64,000 nt of DNA, taken from positions 1-64,000 of the forward strand of contig JAQUPQ010000020.1 in the NCBI GenBank assembly GCA_028716525.1. Reading direction: 5' to 3'. The notes beneath the pieces are model-generated. The model worked only from the letters and a program-made list of their open reading frames with translations. It was not told where the DNA came from and searched no databases. The position numbers and the translations under genes were made by a program. Source of the stretch: Terriglobia bacterium. Lineage in GTDB: Bacteria > Acidobacteriota > Terriglobia > JAIQFV01. Positions 52,701-61,350 of this stretch are shown one piece after another (position 1 is the stretch's first letter; each line of letters starts with the position of its first letter).

Positions 52701-53771
52701 ATGCTCCTTCTGCTGGCTATGACACCACAATTTTCAAAAGTCTTAATCCGCGGGGTAAGCTGGATCGGTGATTCCGTTCTTTCTGTTCCGGCACTGCGCG
52801 AATTGCGTCGACTCTTCCCCAAGGCGCACTTGACTCTGATGGTGAAACCCTGGGTCAGTGACCTGTTCGTCCATAACGATTTTTTGGACGAGCTTCTGAT
52901 CGAACGCACCACAGATCTTGGACAGCTACAAAGCCTCACCCGGCAGGCGGGCGAACTCCAAAAGCGGCATTTCGATACCGCCATTCTCTTTCAAAACTCC
53001 TTTGCCGCCGCCGCCTTGGCTTTCCTGGCCCGTGTCCCCTCACGTTTGGGTTTAGCCACCGACGGCCGCCACATGTTGCTCACTCATCCCCTTCCTGTCA
53101 GTGAAGTCATGCACAAGCAACACCAGGTCTTTTACTATTTGCACATTGTTGCACGGATTGCAGACCGGTTTTTAGATTCGCCGGGAGTTGATTTTACCCG
53201 ACTGCGGTACCAATTGACGGTCAGTCCGGCCCAGCAGCAAGGGGCGCGGAACCTGCTGAAGCAGTATGGAGTCGATTTCAACAATAAATTAATTGTTTTA
53301 AATCCCGGGGCCACCAATAGCATGGCCAAGCGCTGGTTGCCGGAGCGCTTCGCCTTGCTGGCGGATCGTTTAATGGAACGGAAGGACTGTACCGTTGTTT
53401 TGATTGGAGCCGCTTCCGATGGTGAGAGCGCGGATGCGGTAGCCGCTCGAATGAGTCATTCGCCGATCCGACTCACAGGCAAGACTTCGCTCGCCGAGTC
53501 GATGGGAATACTCAGCCTGTGCCATTTGCTGATCACCAACGACACCGGGCCGGCCCATGTGGCGGCGGCGCTGGATCGCCCGACACTCACGATTTGTGGT
53601 CCCACCGATCCCTGGGCCACCTCTCCGATTTCTTCCCAATCCCACATCATTTGGAATCAGGTGTCCTGCGCGCCCTGTCTGCTGCGCGACTGCCCCCTGG
53701 ATCATCGCTGCATGAAAGCCGTGTCGGTGGACAAGGTTTATGAGAAAGCTGCGGAGCTGCTGAAGGAATAA
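52701..53771 (+). CDS. waaF: Lipopolysaccharide heptosyltransferase (WaaF type)
   Basis: 356 residues, glycosyltransferase family 9. LIRGVSWIGDSVLSVPALRE at the start, FDTAILFQNSFAAAALAFLA, LNPGATNSMAKRWLPERFA, TVVLIGAASDGESADAVA, LITNDTGPAHVAAALDRPT. Transfers L-glycero-D-manno-heptose to inner-core LPS from ADP-heptose. A second ATG lies at 52719; the first has AAGG upstream. Single gene. Confidence 0.93.
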   Translation: MLLLLAMTPQFSKVLIRGVSWIGDSVLSVPALRELRRLFPKAHLTLMVKPWVSDLFVHNDFLDELLIERTTDLGQLQSLTRQAGELQKRHFDTAILFQNSFAAAALAFLARVPSRLGLATDGRHMLLTHPLPVSEVMHKQHQVFYYLHIVARIADRFLDSPGVDFTRLRYQLTVSPAQQQGARNLLKQYGVDFNNKLIVLNPGATNSMAKRWLPERFALLADRLMERKDCTVVLIGAASDGESADAVAARMSHSPIRLTGKTSLAESMGILSLCHLLITNDTGPAHVAAALDRPTLTICGPTDPWATSPISSQSHIIWNQVSCAPCLLRDCPLDHRCMKAVSVDKVYEKAAELLKE

Positions 53772-53792
53772 CGGTTCAAGACGGGAGACGAA

Positions 53793-56700
53793 TCAAAGGA
53801 CTTCGGCAAGTGCTTCACGCACTTGGTGAGAAAGGCTGTCGGGGCTAAAGGGCTTTTGAAGAAACCGACCTTCACCAAAAGCCTCCTGAAGATTTGGGGC
53901 ACTTGAAGCAGGATATCCGGACATGTAGAGAACCTTCAAAGACGGCCTCTTTCCTACCAACCTTTGGGCCGCTTCATGCCCGCTCATTCGGGGCATCACG
54001 ACATCGGTCAGAAGGAGATGGATCTCATCTGGAAATTGCTCGGCGACGGCGACCGCTTCCACGCCGTCACGAGCTTCAATAACGCGATAACCTTTCATTT
54101 CCAAGATTTCCCTCGCCAGAGAGCGAACCGCCTCTTCGTCCTCAACCAGAAGAATGGTTTCCGAACCAAACCTCGTGAGAGGAAGCGTTTTCACGCTGGA
54201 AGCCGTTTCCGTCATGGGCTCGTCGACTTGTGGCAGATAAACACGGAAGGCAGAGCCCTTCCCGATCTCGCTTTCCACGGTAATATACCCATTGTTCTGC
54301 TTCACGATCCCATAAACCGTGGATAAACCCAGTCCCGTCCCTTTTCCAAATTCCTTGGTCGTAAAGAACGGCTCAAACAGCCGGGACACCACATCGGAGT
54401 CCATTCCTGATCCGGTATCTGTCACTTCAAGCACCACAAATCGCCCCGGCCACATTTCAGGATTCTTCTCGGCCTGAGTCTCGTCGACTTCCGAATTGGA
54501 GGTGCGGATAGTCAAGCGCCCTCCCCGCGGCATCGCATCTCTGGCGTTGACGACCAAATTAATGAGGACTTGCTCAATTTGCGACGGATCAGCCTTGATG
54601 CGTCCCAAGCGGGGATCCAAATCCGTCACGAGTTGAAGATTTTCACCAATCAAACGGCTCAGCATCTGGCTGAGGTCGGTAATGGCGGCATTCAAATCCA
54701 AAACTTTGAGATGCAAGAGTTGGCGCCGGCCAAAGGCCAAAAGCTGTTGAGTCAGCGAAGCCGCGCGTTGAGCTGCCCGGGTGATTTCCGTGACATTGTG
54801 GCGCAGAGGATGATCCGGTCCAAGGCGTGCATCCAAGAGATTGGCATAACCCGTGATGGCCGTCAGGATGTTATTAAAGTCGTGAGCGATTCCACCCGCG
54901 AGTTGACCGATGGCTTCCATCTTCCGGGCTTGAAACAGCTGCTGTTCCAAATTTCTGCGTTCCGTGATATCCCGCAAGATACCGCGATAGCCCACAACCT
55001 TCCCCTCGACATTTCGGATGACGGTGGCGGTTTCCAGAGCATCCAGTTTCTTGCCGTCTTTTCGCTTCAAAAAGATTTCAAAATCCTTGATGTAACCCTC
55101 GGCATTTTGAACCCGCAGAACGTTCTCACGATCAGGCGGATTGAAGTACAGATCCCGCGCTACATCCACCTTCAAAATTTCTTCTTTGGAACCATATCCA
55201 AAATATTCGACGCCGGCGGCATTAATGTCGGTCAACTTCCCTTCAGGCGTACTGATGTACACGACATCCTTGGATTCTTCAAACAAGGTTCGATACTTCT
55301 CTTCAGCGGCGCGCAACAATTGCTCCGACCGATACCGTTCGATGGCAATTCCGGCCAGATGAGTTCCACGCTCCACTAATTGTTGCTCGCTGGGGTTGGG
55401 AGGTCGTGGATCCTGGAAGTAGAGAGCAAACGTCCCCAAAACCTCCTTCTCAATGCTGAAGATGGGGCTGGACCAGCAGGCGCGCAATCCGTGGGCTAAA
55501 GCCATTTCTCTTGCGGAGCCCCACAAGGGATCTGCACTGATGTCCGTCACCACGACAGGTTCGCGTCGAAATGCGGCCGTGCCGCAAGAGCCGACCTGGG
55601 GCCCGATTTCGATGCCGTTCACGGCCTGGTTGTATTCCACGGGCAAACTCGGTGCTGCGCCGTGCAGAAGATGTTTTCCATCCGGGCCGAGCAAGAGAAT
55701 CGAACAAAACATTCTTTGCGATTGGCCTTCGATCAATCGGGCCAGCGCGCTCAAGGTCACGTCCAGAGGGCTTCCATTGGCAATCATTTCCAAAATATAC
55801 TTTTCGCCCTGCAGAAGAGCCTGCGCCCGCTGCCGGTCCGTAACATCACGAATAATGGCGGTATACACATGTTTGTGATCGAGCGTGGTCTTCGAAATCG
55901 AAGCCTCGATGGGAAACTCTTGTCCATTGCGCCTCAACCCGGACAGATGGGGACGCTGCGACATGGGGCGTGCTATCTCACTCGAACCATCAAAGGTTCG
56001 TACGTGATCTGCGTGACCCTGACGAAAGCGCTGCGGTATCAACATTTCAATGGGCTGCCCCAGCAGATCTTCATTCTTATACTGAAACATGGACTCCGCC
56101 GCGGCATTCAACAACGAGATCTTTTGATTGGCATCAATGGTGATGATGGCGTCCATCGCCGATCGAATGATTCCTGAAAGCTTGGCTTCGGAGGCTGCCA
56201 CTTCCTGCAAGCGGTCCAGCCGCATGGCGCGTTGATACGTCAGCCAGGCAAAAATCATCACCGTCAAGAGGGACATCACGAGAAGGGCTTCGGTCCTGGC
56301 CTGCCTTCGCGTCCCGGCAAAAGCCTCGGATTCGTCCACCTGACGGATTAATCCGATGGTTCCTGCAACATGGCGGGTGACAGCTACCACCCGTCTTCCC
56401 CGATAATCATTGAACACACCAAACGCGTCGCGGCCTTCCACGGCCCTCCGGATCAACTCCGGAGCCGATGCCCATGGCATTTGAACTTCAAGCGGCGGTC
56501 TCGGGGGGTGGCTCAATGGCGACAGGATTTCATATTCATTTCCCAAACGCGCCACCAAAATATTCTCACCTGTTTCGGTGGGCATGTTTTGCTGATTGAC
56601 CAGGGGGAAAATATATCTTTGCGGATCGACGCTCAAAACCACAGCGCCAATGATTTCTGCTTTGGGAGAGGGAGTGGCTTCTGAGGCAAACGACATCGGG

Positions 56701-57239
56701 GCGCTGACGGTGATCAAGGTGTGGTTCAGTTCATTTCTTCGCGGGCCCACAATCTGAAATCGGCCGCTTTGAATACTCCGCAATCCGATGTTCAGCTCGG
56801 TGGGAGTGGCCTCAATTCCCAACCCGGAAAGAACCACACGCCCATTCGTGTCAATCACCCACAGCCCTTCATATCCTGAATTCAGGCGGAACTTTTTTAA
56901 ATCGTGCTCCATCCTGGCCGTGGCCCTTGGGGACTTGCCCTGTCCTTTGGCAGGGCTCAGGAGTATCGAGGATTCAGGATCTTTCAAAACAAAACCCGCA
57001 ATAAACAACGCGTCGGACCGTCGTTCCTGACCCCAGCTCTGCAAGGCGAACTTGGTCACATCGGCAACCGAAGCAAGCCGTCCTTGCCAGTAGTCCAAGG
57101 CGGCTTGGCGCAATCGCTGTAAGCGCCATTGCGCGCCCTCAATCCCCAATACCGAAACGATAGTCCCCAGCAGAAGGTACACGATCCACTTTCGCCACTG
57201 GGCGGTCCATCGTTGCGAATGCGGAGATGGAATGGTCAT
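53793..57239 (-). CDS. Hybrid sensor histidine kinase with PAS, GAF, PAS and receiver domains
   Basis: 1148 residues. Two membrane helices (about 19-38 and 318-338) bracket a periplasmic sensor of about 280 residues. Then PAS (about 360-475, IIRSAMDAIITIDANQKISL), GAF (about 490-650), PAS (about 660-790), HisKA with phospho-His in GGIAHDFNNILTAITGYANL, HATPase (LINLVVNARDAMPRGG, FEPFFTTKEFGKGTGLGLS), and a C-terminal receiver with phospho-Asp in LLLTDVVMPRMSG. The phosphate would pass to another protein; no histidine phosphotransfer or output regulator is nearby. Possible GTG start at 57284. Confidence 0.92.
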   Translation of the reverse strand: MTIPSPHSQRWTAQWRKWIVYLLLGTIVSVLGIEGAQWRLQRLRQAALDYWQGRLASVADVTKFALQSWGQERRSDALFIAGFVLKDPESSILLSPAKGQGKSPRATARMEHDLKKFRLNSGYEGLWVIDTNGRVVLSGLGIEATPTELNIGLRSIQSGRFQIVGPRRNELNHTLITVSAPMSFASEATPSPKAEIIGAVVLSVDPQRYIFPLVNQQNMPTETGENILVARLGNEYEILSPLSHPPRPPLEVQMPWASAPELIRRAVEGRDAFGVFNDYRGRRVVAVTRHVAGTIGLIRQVDESEAFAGTRRQARTEALLVMSLLTVMIFAWLTYQRAMRLDRLQEVAASEAKLSGIIRSAMDAIITIDANQKISLLNAAAESMFQYKNEDLLGQPIEMLIPQRFRQGHADHVRTFDGSSEIARPMSQRPHLSGLRRNGQEFPIEASISKTTLDHKHVYTAIIRDVTDRQRAQALLQGEKYILEMIANGSPLDVTLSALARLIEGQSQRMFCSILLLGPDGKHLLHGAAPSLPVEYNQAVNGIEIGPQVGSCGTAAFRREPVVVTDISADPLWGSAREMALAHGLRACWSSPIFSIEKEVLGTFALYFQDPRPPNPSEQQLVERGTHLAGIAIERYRSEQLLRAAEEKYRTLFEESKDVVYISTPEGKLTDINAAGVEYFGYGSKEEILKVDVARDLYFNPPDRENVLRVQNAEGYIKDFEIFLKRKDGKKLDALETATVIRNVEGKVVGYRGILRDITERRNLEQQLFQARKMEAIGQLAGGIAHDFNNILTAITGYANLLDARLGPDHPLRHNVTEITRAAQRAASLTQQLLAFGRRQLLHLKVLDLNAAITDLSQMLSRLIGENLQLVTDLDPRLGRIKADPSQIEQVLINLVVNARDAMPRGGRLTIRTSNSEVDETQAEKNPEMWPGRFVVLEVTDTGSGMDSDVVSRLFEPFFTTKEFGKGTGLGLSTVYGIVKQNNGYITVESEIGKGSAFRVYLPQVDEPMTETASSVKTLPLTRFGSETILLVEDEEAVRSLAREILEMKGYRVIEARDGVEAVAVAEQFPDEIHLLLTDVVMPRMSGHEAAQRLVGKRPSLKVLYMSGYPASSAPNLQEAFGEGRFLQKPFSPDSLSHQVREALAEVL

Positions 57240-57413
57240 CGAACCGTTCAGTTCGGTGTTATGCGAAATGGCTGGGCCTCCCACAAAAAGATGGCTTTTA
57301 AGTTACAGGCAAACTGTTATGAAATTGTTACAGCCCGTCGGACACCTGAAAAGCGGCGCCGTCAAGGCGACGGGACACGTCTCCTAATCGTCCAGGGATA
57401 GGCCTTCCTATCC

Positions 57414-58340
57414 CTACGGGAGTTCTTTTCGCAAATTCAGGATGCGCTCGGCGTGATGACTGTCGTGATGAGAATGGTTTTCGACCACACTGGCGATTGA
57501 AATCTCCCCGCGCTTGGGATGGATTCCGGTTCGCTGCCAGCTCGCGGAGGGCAAAGCACGCAACAGGGTCAGCGTGTCCTGACGAAGTCGTTTGAATTCC
57601 TTCAATGTTTCCCCCAGATCCCGCTCATTGAAGCGCAGCGAGGCTGCGAGGGCGTTGTTGTCAAAAGAAAAGATCGTGGGTCGATCGCGGAACGCCATTT
57701 GAGAGTATCGCGTCAAGAAGATCTGCTCGATGGTGGCCAGATGGGACACGATTTCAAGGATGGACCACTTATTGGGCTCTGCCCGACGCCTTACAATTTC
57801 ATCGGAAGCGCCTTTGACTGCCGCCTCGACTGCCCGCAAGCCGTCTTCAAGGCTTTGAAGAAGCGCGTAACGTTTTTTGATGTCTTCAATCTGCCCCAAA
57901 TGGGCCTCATCGTTCCCTTTGGCTTGGCGCCTCAATAGCGTTTCCACAGTCAGAGGTCCGTCAATCTCATGAACGCCACCGCGCTGCCATTGATCCTGTT
58001 TCACGTTTTTGAGGAGCCGCAACACTTCACGGCGCAGATCCTTCCATTCTTTCAACGCCGCGGACAGCTTATCCTTGCGGTAACTTCGCTCCAGAGCATA
58101 ATAATCGCCATCGATATCCTTGAGGGACGGATTTTCCTCACTCAACATTCGTTGATAGCGCTTCAAATAAGCATCGCGTTCCATGTCGCGCATGTGACAC
58201 ACAATCTCCACAATCGACCATTTGCCCGGAGCCGGAGACCACATCAAGATCTTTTTGGGTACTCCTTTGACGGCCTCTTGCAGGCGTTTGGGCGTCTCCT
58301 TGACGGTTTCCAGATAACCTGACCGCTCGTCAGCATCCAT
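57414..58340 (-). CDS. Tandem DinB-family protein
   Basis: 308 residues containing two similar four-helix DinB domains. First copy: KWSIVEIVCHMRDMERDAYL (about 40-60); second: NKWSILEIVSHLATIEQIFL (about 195-215). Each ends with a His-rich helix, NDEAHLGQIEDI and NHSHHDSHHAERILNL. DinB proteins bind metal through three His residues and may act as thiol transferases; role here unknown. The ATG at 58340 has AAAGGAG seven bases upstream. Confidence 0.88.
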   Translation of the reverse strand: MDADERSGYLETVKETPKRLQEAVKGVPKKILMWSPAPGKWSIVEIVCHMRDMERDAYLKRYQRMLSEENPSLKDIDGDYYALERSYRKDKLSAALKEWKDLRREVLRLLKNVKQDQWQRGGVHEIDGPLTVETLLRRQAKGNDEAHLGQIEDIKKRYALLQSLEDGLRAVEAAVKGASDEIVRRRAEPNKWSILEIVSHLATIEQIFLTRYSQMAFRDRPTIFSFDNNALAASLRFNERDLGETLKEFKRLRQDTLTLLRALPSASWQRTGIHPKRGEISIASVVENHSHHDSHHAERILNLRKELP

Positions 58341-58375
58341 GCGACAACTCCTTTCCGACAATCCGTTTCTTCCAA

Positions 58376-59014
58376 TCAAATTCGGGCCTTCAACCACCGT
58401 CCGATCAGCGGTATGGCCCGCCGCGGAAAGCGATGACTCTCATTATACAAGCAGAACTCCACGTTGGCCGCCCGTTGACGCAACATTCCCTCGAATTTTT
58501 CCGAACGCTCCACAGAATAAAAGGGATCGTTTTCTCCGGCAATATGAAGAACATCGGTTTGAGATGTTTTATACGAAAAGGTATCCCAATCCCCCGGTAC
58601 TCCCCCGCACACCCCGATGACACCGCGGATCACATCCGGATACGTAAACACAAAACGATAATTCAGCGCCACGGGCTGCGAGAAACCCAACAAAAAGACC
58701 TTGGATCGATCCACCGGCCAAGCTTGCGCCACTTCATCAATGAGTGACAAAACATTTCGATGGTGCAACTCAATCGATTCCCGGTCCTTCCAACGCGTCG
58801 CCCAGGCAAATCCGATTCTGATTTCCCCGGACTGGCCAACCTCGAATCCCTTCAAACCATAGGGATAAGAAAATTGGTAGGGGCCTTGAAGCGACGCAAT
58901 GATCACATCTCGCGAGTTGATCCGCTGGGCAATCGACATCATGGATTCTTTATTGCCGGCATAACCATGAAGGGCGATCAACAAGGGGACAGAGCCCGAA
59001 GTCGAATGCTCCAT
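58376..59014 (-). CDS. Alpha/beta hydrolase (carboxylesterase/phospholipase type)
   Basis: 212 residues from the ATG. LLIALHGYAGNKESMMSIAQ (oxyanion region), nucleophile motif in KVFLLGFSQPVALNYRF (G-x-S-Q with Pro in place of the usual Gly), and His in NESHRFPRRAI; the aspartate is probably in AGENDPFYSVER. Hydrolyses esters. The reading frame stays open upstream to 59098 with coding-like sequence (FFQQSVNIYYDLYVPEA) but no ATG, GTG or TTG; a CTG at 59074 with GGAG seven bases before is a possible true start (232 residues). Confidence 0.8.
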   Translation of the reverse strand: MEHSTSGSVPLLIALHGYAGNKESMMSIAQRINSRDVIIASLQGPYQFSYPYGLKGFEVGQSGEIRIGFAWATRWKDRESIELHHRNVLSLIDEVAQAWPVDRSKVFLLGFSQPVALNYRFVFTYPDVIRGVIGVCGGVPGDWDTFSYKTSQTDVLHIAGENDPFYSVERSEKFEGMLRQRAANVEFCLYNESHRFPRRAIPLIGRWLKARI

Positions 59015-59149
59015 GGCTTCCGGAACGTACAGATCGTAATAAATATTGACAGATTGCTGGAAAAATTTTTCCAGGGGATGACTCCGATATGACGACTTAC
59101 CCGGTCACGAAATAACTTAAGACGCTAATATTCTGTTTCCGAGCCTGGA

Positions 59150-61288
59150 TCAATAATGCGCCAGTTCAAGAATTTTCTGATAGATCCCTTCGACTTGTGG
59201 GAGGATGGCGTCCTCAAGCACGGGGTTGTAGGCAACGAACGTGTCCATGGCACCGAGGCGCTGAACCGGAGCATCCAAACTGTCGAACAGCTCAGTTCCA
59301 ATGCGAGCTGCAATCTCCGCCCCATATCCAAAGGAGAGGCAGTCTTCATGAGCCACAATGACGCGGCTGGTTTTAGTCACCGAAGAGGCGATGGCTTCCC
59401 AGTCGTAGGGGTTCAGAGATCGCAAGTCGATGATCTCGACACTAATTCCCTCCTCTTCGGCTTTGCGAGCAGCTTGCATGGCTCGAATCACCAAAGCGCC
59501 GTAGGTAACGACCGTCAAATCGGTCCCTTCTTTCACCACGGCCGCCTTCCCGAAAGGGATCATGAAATCAGGCCCCGGATTCAACCCCTTATTATGAGTT
59601 TGGCGATACAGATGTTTGTGCTCCAGGAAGAGCACGGGATCTTCGCAGCGGATGGCCGTCCGCAGCAATCCATTGGCATCGACCGCCGTGGAAGGCATCA
59701 CAACCCGTAAACCGGGAATGTGTGTATACAGCACTTCGCCCGACTGGCTGTGATACAGGGCGCCACCCTGAAGATAACCACCGATCGTCACACGGATCAC
59801 CACCGGACAACTGAAATTCCCATTGGAGCGCCACCGCAACGTGGCCAGCTCGTTTCGAAATTGCATGTAGGACGGCCAGATATAATCAAAGAACTGAATC
59901 TCAACGACGGGCTTAAGGCCCCGAGTCGCCAATCCGATGGCCCGTCCCACAATATTGGCTTCCGCCAGGGGAGAATTGAATACCCGGTCTCCACCAAACT
60001 TCCGCTGCAGCCCGAAGGTGACCTTGAACACCCCGCCCTTCCCCTTCACCTTCTCGAGATTCTCTTCGTGACTGCAATCGGCCACATCCTCACCAAAGAC
60101 AACGATTCGAGGATCTCGCGCCATCTCCGAATGCAAGCAGGCATTCAACAGATCGACAACCGTTTTCGATTCACCGGAGAATTGCGGCGGCGTGGAAAAC
60201 TCGGGCCCGCTGGGATCGACCGCCGGAGAATAGATAAATTGATAAATGGAATCGGTCGTGGGGAGGGTCGCGGCCAAGGCGCGATCCACCTCTTGCTGAA
60301 TCAGTGCGTCCACCTCATCGCGAATGTTCTCAAGGTCCCGAGAGCTGGCCAGCCCCACATCCACCAGCTTCATTCCCAATCTCGAAATAGGGTCGCGCGT
60401 AGATTCTTCCTGCCGCTCCTGCTCGGGTTTATAAAGCTTCTCATCATCGGACAAGGAGTGGGAGTAAGGTCGAATAACATGGGCATGAACCAAGGAGGGC
60501 CCGCGCCGTTCACGCGCATAAATGACGGCGCGCCGAAGTCCTTCGTAACACGCCACCACGTCGCTGCCCTCAATTTCTTCCACATACAAATTCGGAAAAT
60601 CCTTCACCAAACGCGAGATCGAGCCGCCCGCCGTCTGCACGTCGACGGGCACCGAGATGGCATAGCCGTTGTCCTCCACCAGGTAAACGATCGGAAGCTT
60701 CAATCCACATGCCGTATTCAACGACTCCCAAAACTCGCCTTCGCTGGTCGTTCCTTCGCCCAGAGAGACGTACGTAATTTCATCGTTGTGAAAATTCTCA
60801 AGGCGGGTTTTCAGATCGTCAATTCGGGGAATGCGGTAGCTGGCTTCGGCGCATCCCACGGCCTGCAGGCATTGTGTTCCGGTGGGAGAAGATTGGGAAA
60901 CGATGTTGAGGCGTCGATGTCCCCAGTGGGAGGGCATTTGGCGACCGCCCGAAGCGGGGTCCTCGGTCGCGCCCACGGCCTGCAAAAACATTTCGTAGGG
61001 CGTCACCCCCAACGCCAGACACAGGGCGCGATCGCGATAGTAGGGATAGAACCAGTCGTAACCCGCGCGCATGTGCATCGCCGCGGCGACCAGCGGGCCT
61101 TCGTGCCCCGCACCGCTGATCTGAAAGTAGATCTTCTGCTGGCGTTTGAGTTGAATCTCCTTGTCATCGATGCGGCGTGAAAGCAGCATGGTTCGATACA
61201 TGGACAGGAGCTGTTCTCTCGACAATCCGCCCAACGTCTCGGTACGCCCTTTCACTTTGCTTTTGGTCTCAACAGAAGTCTTCGACAT
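59150..61288 (-). CDS. Fused E1 alpha-beta subunit of a 2-oxo acid dehydrogenase
   Basis: 712 residues. Residues about 20-350 are E1 alpha: [28 protein letters not shown], the TPP motif [20 protein letters not shown] with [11 protein letters not shown]. Residues about 375-712 are E1 beta: [76 protein letters not shown]. The GDG metal-binding start of the TPP motif reads GEG here. The fused form resembles branched-chain or acetoin-type E1; substrate undecided. E2 and E3 genes are not in the window. Confidence 0.92.
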   Translation of the reverse strand: MSKTSVETKSKVKGRTETLGGLSREQLLSMYRTMLLSRRIDDKEIQLKRQQKIYFQISGAGHEGPLVAAAMHMRAGYDWFYPYYRDRALCLALGVTPYEMFLQAVGATEDPASGGRQMPSHWGHRRLNIVSQSSPTGTQCLQAVGCAEASYRIPRIDDLKTRLENFHNDEITYVSLGEGTTSEGEFWESLNTACGLKLPIVYLVEDNGYAISVPVDVQTAGGSISRLVKDFPNLYVEEIEGSDVVACYEGLRRAVIYARERRGPSLVHAHVIRPYSHSLSDDEKLYKPEQERQEESTRDPISRLGMKLVDVGLASSRDLENIRDEVDALIQQEVDRALAATLPTTDSIYQFIYSPAVDPSGPEFSTPPQFSGESKTVVDLLNACLHSEMARDPRIVVFGEDVADCSHEENLEKVKGKGGVFKVTFGLQRKFGGDRVFNSPLAEANIVGRAIGLATRGLKPVVEIQFFDYIWPSYMQFRNELATLRWRSNGNFSCPVVIRVTIGGYLQGGALYHSQSGEVLYTHIPGLRVVMPSTAVDANGLLRTAIRCEDPVLFLEHKHLYRQTHNKGLNPGPDFMIPFGKAAVVKEGTDLTVVTYGALVIRAMQAARKAEEEGISVEIIDLRSLNPYDWEAIASSVTKTSRVIVAHEDCLSFGYGAEIAARIGTELFDSLDAPVQRLGAMDTFVAYNPVLEDAILPQVEGIYQKILELAHY

Positions 61289-61350
61289 TCAACTCCTTTT
61301 CTAAAAGCTCCCCTTCAGAACGCGCCATGAAATTTTCTTCCATGCCCAAC

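Noticed and set aside
59720-61180. 486-residue plus-strand frame opposite the E1 gene
   Set aside because: Antisense shadow; many His/Arg/Gln residues and no motifs, while the minus frame is a clear dehydrogenase.
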